NCBI GenBank assembly: GCA_030917065.1
Contig: JAUPVL010000046.1
Coordinates: 1 to 9,192, forward strand
Direction: 5' to 3'
Source of the DNA: Patescibacteria group bacterium
GTDB lineage: Bacteria > Patescibacteriota > Saccharimonadia > CAILAD01 > BJGX01
DNA: 9,192 bases
Each line of letters opens with the position of its first letter. The first letter of the stretch is position 1. The notes under the pieces were generated by a model. It saw only the letters and a program-made list of their open reading frames with translations. It had not been told where the DNA came from and did no database searches. Shown piece after piece: positions 6,060 through 9,192 of the stretch. Both the position numbers and the translations under genes were made by a program.

Positions 6060-6500
6060 ATGAGTTCGATTTTCGAATTTTTTGCAGGACTCTGGCACTT
6101 TGCCGAGACCTTCGTAATGAGTCTCGCGGACGATGCCAGAAGTTATGGTGTCAACCCGCGAGTTTTCGTAGCCCTCTATCTGATTACTTGGCCACTTTGG
6201 TACTACACCATGTGGTGGGTGGTGAGTGGATGGCACAGAAAAGATCGCACAAGGATGCGACGTGGCGTATGGAGCAATCGTCTGGCGACTGTTACTCCCT
6301 ACGCATACGTGCTACTTGTAGGCGGTACGGGCATGTCCTGGCAGTGGTATGCATTTACTGTCGTATTGCCCATCGTCACCACATCGCTTTTCCTACACAA
6401 GGTCAAGAACGATGACTGGATGGAGAAGTGGTGGGAGACCTACCAGAAGGTTCTCTCGCGTTTCAAGCTCAATAAATCGACGAACCCTACCGAGGTGTGA
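6060..6500 (+). CDS. Tryptophan-rich multi-pass membrane protein of unknown function
   Basis: I do not recognise this 146-residue protein. It has an amphipathic N-terminus (MSSIFEFFAGLWHFAETF), a first membrane segment around residues 34-57, a basic loop (HRKDRTRMRRG, 59-69), two further hydrophobic segments around 76-92 and 96-113, and a charged cytoplasm-like tail (KVKNDDWMEKWWE...). By the positive-inside rule the basic loop should be cytoplasmic. About 12 of its residues are Trp, a strikingly high share, including WPLW, MWW and KWW. The start is set by the Shine-Dalgarno at 6046-6052. The acyltransferase gene follows after 1 nt, so the two are co-translated and probably work together, for example as membrane partner, transporter or target. 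The ORF is intact. Confidence 0.85.
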   Translation: MSSIFEFFAGLWHFAETFVMSLADDARSYGVNPRVFVALYLITWPLWYYTMWWVVSGWHRKDRTRMRRGVWSNRLATVTPYAYVLLVGGTGMSWQWYAFTVVLPIVTTSLFLHKVKNDDWMEKWWETYQKVLSRFKLNKSTNPTEV

Positions 6501-6501
6501 C

Positions 6502-7092
6502 ATGAACGTAACAGTGAGAGAAGTAAGCGGTGAAGAACGTGATGTAGCAATTCAGCTCGAGAAAAGAATCTTCGAAGAAGAAGGCTATCCCTACGACTAC
6601 GGGCGTTTCGACGCTCAGAGCAGGGTCTTCGCCGCCTTCACAGAAGATGGTGTCTGCATCGGTGCCCTGAGGCTCATCACCCAGTCTCCCTTGCTTCCAC
6701 CTTCACTCTCAGAGTGCACAGTGTGGGATGTCAACGAGTGGATGAACATGGAGAAGTCCTTCGAAGAGCTCGGCACACAGGCCGTTGAGAAAGAATTCCG
6801 CCACTCTGGCGTAGGTGTTGAGCTCATCCGAGCTTGCTACCGGAGCGGAAGGCTTCGAGGCCTGACTGCAATGTCGGTGATCACCGAGCCAGAAACCGCC
6901 GCCTTTCTGAACGATCACCTGCACTTCGCCTGTCGTCAGATTGGCGAAGTAGGCTTCCATGGTTGGGATTGCGCACCCTTCATCCATGTCTTTTCGGAAG
7001 TCGAACAGAAACTAGCCCTCAAGGACCCTGCGTCTTACGCATGGTTCACGGAGGGCATCCCCGACGATCTACTTGCAGCGCCAAGGAATTGA
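6502..7092 (+). CDS. GNAT-fold acyltransferase, possibly autoinducer-synthase/N-acyl amino acid synthase-like
   Basis: This 196-residue protein has the strand-turn GALRLI (54-59), an acidic strand EELGTQAVEKEFRHSG, and an acyl-CoA-binding loop RHSGVG (100-105) matching the GNAT R/Q-x-x-G-x-G/A pattern, followed by a helix (VELIRACYRSGRLRG). The long loop between the two strands and the layout of the first half resemble N-acylhomoserine-lactone synthase-like or FeeM-like members more than small acetyltransferases. The acyl donor and acceptor are unknown. The start at ATG 6502 has GAGG at 6492-6495, 6 nt upstream, inside the end of the preceding gene. The frame is open further upstream, but only as a shadow of that gene. 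A strong terminator follows 7 nt after the stop. High GC marks it as likely acquired. Confidence 0.75.
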   Translation: MNVTVREVSGEERDVAIQLEKRIFEEEGYPYDYGRFDAQSRVFAAFTEDGVCIGALRLITQSPLLPPSLSECTVWDVNEWMNMEKSFEELGTQAVEKEFRHSGVGVELIRACYRSGRLRGLTAMSVITEPETAAFLNDHLHFACRQIGEVGFHGWDCAPFIHVFSEVEQKLALKDPASYAWFTEGIPDDLLAAPRN

Positions 7093-7099
7093 TCGGGAC

Positions 7100-7135
7100 G
7101 ACCCCGCACAGAAGTATTTGTGCGGGGTCTTCATT
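7100..7135 (+). terminator. Strong intrinsic terminator of the cassette
   Basis: A perfect 11-bp stem, GACCCCGCACA (7100-7110) with TGTGCGGGGTC (7119-7129), an 8-nt loop, and a T-rich tail (TTCATTT). It starts 7 nt after the acyltransferase stop and should insulate the kinase gene from the cassette. Confidence 0.9.
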
Positions 7136-7141
7136 TACATA

Positions 7142-7156
7142 TATAATAAGCATAAT
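7142..7156 (+). promoter_or_regulatory. Candidate -10 boxes of the histidine kinase gene
   Basis: TATAAT at 7142-7147 and CATAAT at 7151-7156 lie 15 and 6 nt before the ATG at 7163. The second has the leaderless spacing seen at other resident genes. A good -35 is missing because the cassette terminator occupies the expected place. Confidence 0.35.
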
Positions 7157-7162
7157 AATATT

Positions 7163-9192
7163 ATGAATATTCAGTTAATAAATTATATTGTCTCAAGCAT
7201 TCTGATCCTTATACTCGCGCTAGTCGTTTATTTGAAAAACCCAAAGAGCGTGCAGAACAGAATTTTTGCAGCATTTATATTTTTGGGGTTTGTGTATGTA
7301 GCATCCCTGGGCATTGCAGATATTGTAAGGTCACCTAGCGTATCGCTTGTCGCGGTACGAACCGCAATAGTTGCAACCAATTATATTGGTTTTTGCCTTT
7401 ATCTACTTGCCAAATACTTTCCTTCCAGCCCTAACAAAACTCCAAAGTTACAAATAGCGATTATTTTTTCTATATCTACGATACTTAGTATCCTCGCATA
7501 TACCCCTTATATGATATCTTCAATCGTAATCACAGGGTTCGGTGCGGACCTAGACTCAGTGGGTATACTGTACTATGTCCAGGAGATTTACTTAGTTGTA
7601 ATGATAGTTGCTTCGCTTGTGATACTTGCCAGGAAGATTAGTAAATCAGACTTACAGCAAAGAAATCAGATAAGATTTATTATATACATCACCATTTTTT
7701 ATGCATTTATTAACATACTAATAATCAATACTCTTCCTTTATTCTTACAGTATCAGGGTATTGGCCCGTTATTAACAGCTCCATCTACTATGATATTATT
7801 TATGGGCTTTGCCTATGTGATTATTAGGCACAGACTGTTTGATATAAAACTAGTCGTAGCAAGATCTCTAACATATATACTTTCGATTGGCCTCATAGTC
7901 ACTATATACTCACTGGTTGCATTCAATCTATCAAATCTTATAATTAAGAATTGGCCAGTGGGACTCAAGGAGACATTCTACGCAATACTTGCCGTGGTAT
8001 TAGCACTCACATACGCACCTATAAAGAAATTTTTTGAACGAATAACCAATGCAATATTCTATAGAGATAAGTACAATGCTCAACAGCTGATTAACTCAAT
8101 AGGTCAAGTTATGGCTAGTGAAATAGACTTAGACAAATTGTCTAGCAAGGTAATAAAAGAACTTTGTACGGAAATGAAGATAGAAAAGGGGGAAATAGTA
8201 GTATTTGGCGAGAAGCAACTATTTTATGAAAACAATATATTCAAGAAAAACGGTAATGAAATAACACAAAAGGAGCTACGCAAACTCGGCCGAGCTATGG
8301 GTGTCTATGACCTACTTCAGACTGGTGAGCGAAAAGAGCTAATGAGCCAGTATGGTATCAGCATCAGTTTGCCACTCAAGACCGGTGATAGATTTATGGG
8401 CTATCTACTCTTGGCCAATAAAAAGAGTGGAGATATATACACCAATGAAGATATCAAAGTATTAGAAATCATCGGAAGTGAGCTAAGTGTGGCTGTGCAA
8501 AATGCCTTGAGCTATAAAGAAATACAACTCTTTAGTGAGACATTGGCAGAGAGAGTACGTCAGCGCACAGCCCAGCTCAAAAGCGCCAATGACCAGCTCA
8601 AAATACTAGATCAGGCCAAGGACGAATTTATATCTATGGCGTCTCATCAACTCCGCACACCACTTACGACTGTCAAAGGATATGCTAGCATGCTTGATGA
8701 GGGTGACTTCGGTAAACTGTCCAAAGAGCAAAAAGAGCCTGTACAACTGGCGCTCGACGGCGCCAATCGTATGGCCCGACTCATAGACGACTTACTCAAT
8801 ATCAGTCGTATGGATGCCAATCGATTTTTCTTAGAAGTAGCTAGTATTGATCTTGCCAAAGTAGTGGATCAAGAAATAGCACAACTCCAAAATATCGCTC
8901 AGGCCAAAAATGTAAAACTCAATTATGTTCCGCCCAAATCTAGTATTCCAGAGATACGACTAGATGAGAACAAGACTCGTCAAGTCATCATGAACTTGGT
9001 AGACAACGCTATACATTATTCTCAACCGCCCAAAGGCGGAGGTGAAGTAAATGTCAGTCTAGAGCTAGACGGCCAACATGCTGTATTTCTAGTCAAAGAC
9101 AACGGCATCGGTGTACCGGAAAAGGTCAAAAATCGATTGTTTACCAAGATGTTTAGAGCCAATAATGCCAAAGAACTCCGGCCAGACGGCAC
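7163..9192 (+). CDS. Membrane sensor histidine kinase (3' end outside window)
   Basis: The frame is open for 676 codons to the window edge. The N-terminal half has about nine hydrophobic segments (roughly residues 7-24, 33-55, 60-86, 96-118, 134-155, 170-194, 202-220, 234-255, 270-290), resembling the 7TM-type histidine kinase sensor region plus two helices. Next come a GAF-like domain (about 305-450), a short coiled linker (ERVRQRTAQLKSANDQLK), and HisKA with the phospho-acceptor His495 in MASHQLRTPL. HATPase_c has its N-box NLVDNAIHYS (Asn611 and Asn615), G1 box DNGIGV (from Asp646), and FTKMFRA. The final G2 box (GTGLGL type) is cut off by the window edge. It should autophosphorylate and signal to a response regulator that may lie downstream. 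The start MNIQLINYIVSS leads straight into the first helix. No Shine-Dalgarno is seen. Confidence 0.93.
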   Translation, partial: MNIQLINYIVSSILILILALVVYLKNPKSVQNRIFAAFIFLGFVYVASLGIADIVRSPSVSLVAVRTAIVATNYIGFCLYLLAKYFPSSPNKTPKLQIAIIFSISTILSILAYTPYMISSIVITGFGADLDSVGILYYVQEIYLVVMIVASLVILARKISKSDLQQRNQIRFIIYITIFYAFINILIINTLPLFLQYQGIGPLLTAPSTMILFMGFAYVIIRHRLFDIKLVVARSLTYILSIGLIVTIYSLVAFNLSNLIIKNWPVGLKETFYAILAVVLALTYAPIKKFFERITNAIFYRDKYNAQQLINSIGQVMASEIDLDKLSSKVIKELCTEMKIEKGEIVVFGEKQLFYENNIFKKNGNEITQKELRKLGRAMGVYDLLQTGERKELMSQYGISISLPLKTGDRFMGYLLLANKKSGDIYTNEDIKVLEIIGSELSVAVQNALSYKEIQLFSETLAERVRQRTAQLKSANDQLKILDQAKDEFISMASHQLRTPLTTVKGYASMLDEGDFGKLSKEQKEPVQLALDGANRMARLIDDLLNISRMDANRFFLEVASIDLAKVVDQEIAQLQNIAQAKNVKLNYVPPKSSIPEIRLDENKTRQVIMNLVDNAIHYSQPPKGGGEVNVSLELDGQHAVFLVKDNGIGVPEKVKNRLFTKMFRANNAKELRPDG

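Larger units (their letters stand above)
5971..7135 (+). other. Self-contained, foreign-looking two-gene expression cassette
   Basis: This block holds a full promoter, a leader of roughly 54 nt with a strong Shine-Dalgarno, two genes 1 nt apart, and a GC-rich terminator. Hand counts of three sample lines in the second gene give about 58-63% GC, against 43% in a proS line and about 22% in a line of the following kinase gene; one line near the start of the second gene is about 43%. It differs from its neighbours in both composition and translation signals. No transposase, integrase or clear terminal repeats are visible. Confidence 0.6.

Noticed and set aside
6188..6415. Plus-strand open frame inside the membrane protein gene
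   Set aside because: It fully overlaps a well-supported gene, has no ribosome site and no recognisable features.
6349..6501. Upstream extension of the acyltransferase into the previous gene
   Set aside because: The extension is a frame shadow of the membrane protein. ATG 6502 has its own GAGG and directly follows the previous stop.
188..7092. Alternative genetic code with UGA as glycine
   Set aside because: TGA ends the sortase, hisS, the RNHCP gene, the methyltransferase and both cassette genes at positions matching expected family lengths or gene junctions.
7097..7129. Hairpin after the acyltransferase as an integron attC site
   Set aside because: The stem is a perfect uninterrupted GC-rich hairpin followed by T-rich sequence, and no GTTRRRY/RYYYAAC core sites are seen. 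An intrinsic terminator explains it.

Overview
The window most resembles a Candidate Phyla Radiation (Patescibacteria) genome, possibly Saccharibacteria. This is inferred from gene content, not from a marker search. The supporting features are a sortase with an LAxTG-type substrate, a short envelope protein with an NFDEC/ESYPARC signature, a short archaeal/eukaryote-type prolyl-tRNA synthetase without the editing insert, an RNHCP zinc protein, a multi-pass histidine kinase with an FTKMFRA segment, very tight gene packing and mostly moderate GC. TGA acts as a normal stop in several genes, so this is not a code-25 (UGA = Gly) lineage.

Layout, left to right. (1) 1-969: the 3' end of a cell-wall-anchored protein with an LASTG sorting signal, then its likely sortase, then a small membrane-anchored protein overlapping the sortase by 4 bp. 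(2) 983-4056: hisS, proS and an RNHCP zinc protein, packed with gaps of 12 and 2 nt. (3) 4064-5930: a PLP-dependent decarboxylase with ornithine-decarboxylase hallmarks on the plus strand, meeting a guanidinoacetate-methyltransferase-like gene on the minus strand with no base between their stop codons. (4) 5971-7129: a compact two-gene cassette with its own promoter, a strong Shine-Dalgarno, a tryptophan-rich membrane protein, a GNAT/autoinducer-synthase-like acyltransferase and a strong GC-rich terminator. It is clearly richer in GC than its surroundings. (5) 7163-9192: a membrane sensor histidine kinase, cut by the window edge just before its last ATP-binding motif.

Two patterns link the regions. 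Most resident genes have a -10-like hexamer 6-8 nt before the ATG and no Shine-Dalgarno, which suggests leaderless mRNAs. The cassette at 5971-7129 instead has a full Shine-Dalgarno and a classical terminator, which together with its composition suggests recent transfer. The most interesting biology is the decarboxylase/methyltransferase pair (possible ornithine, guanidino or polyamine chemistry) and the foreign-looking membrane protein plus acyltransferase cassette. No tRNA, rRNA, CRISPR array or insertion sequence was seen, and no stretch over 300 bases lacks a gene.
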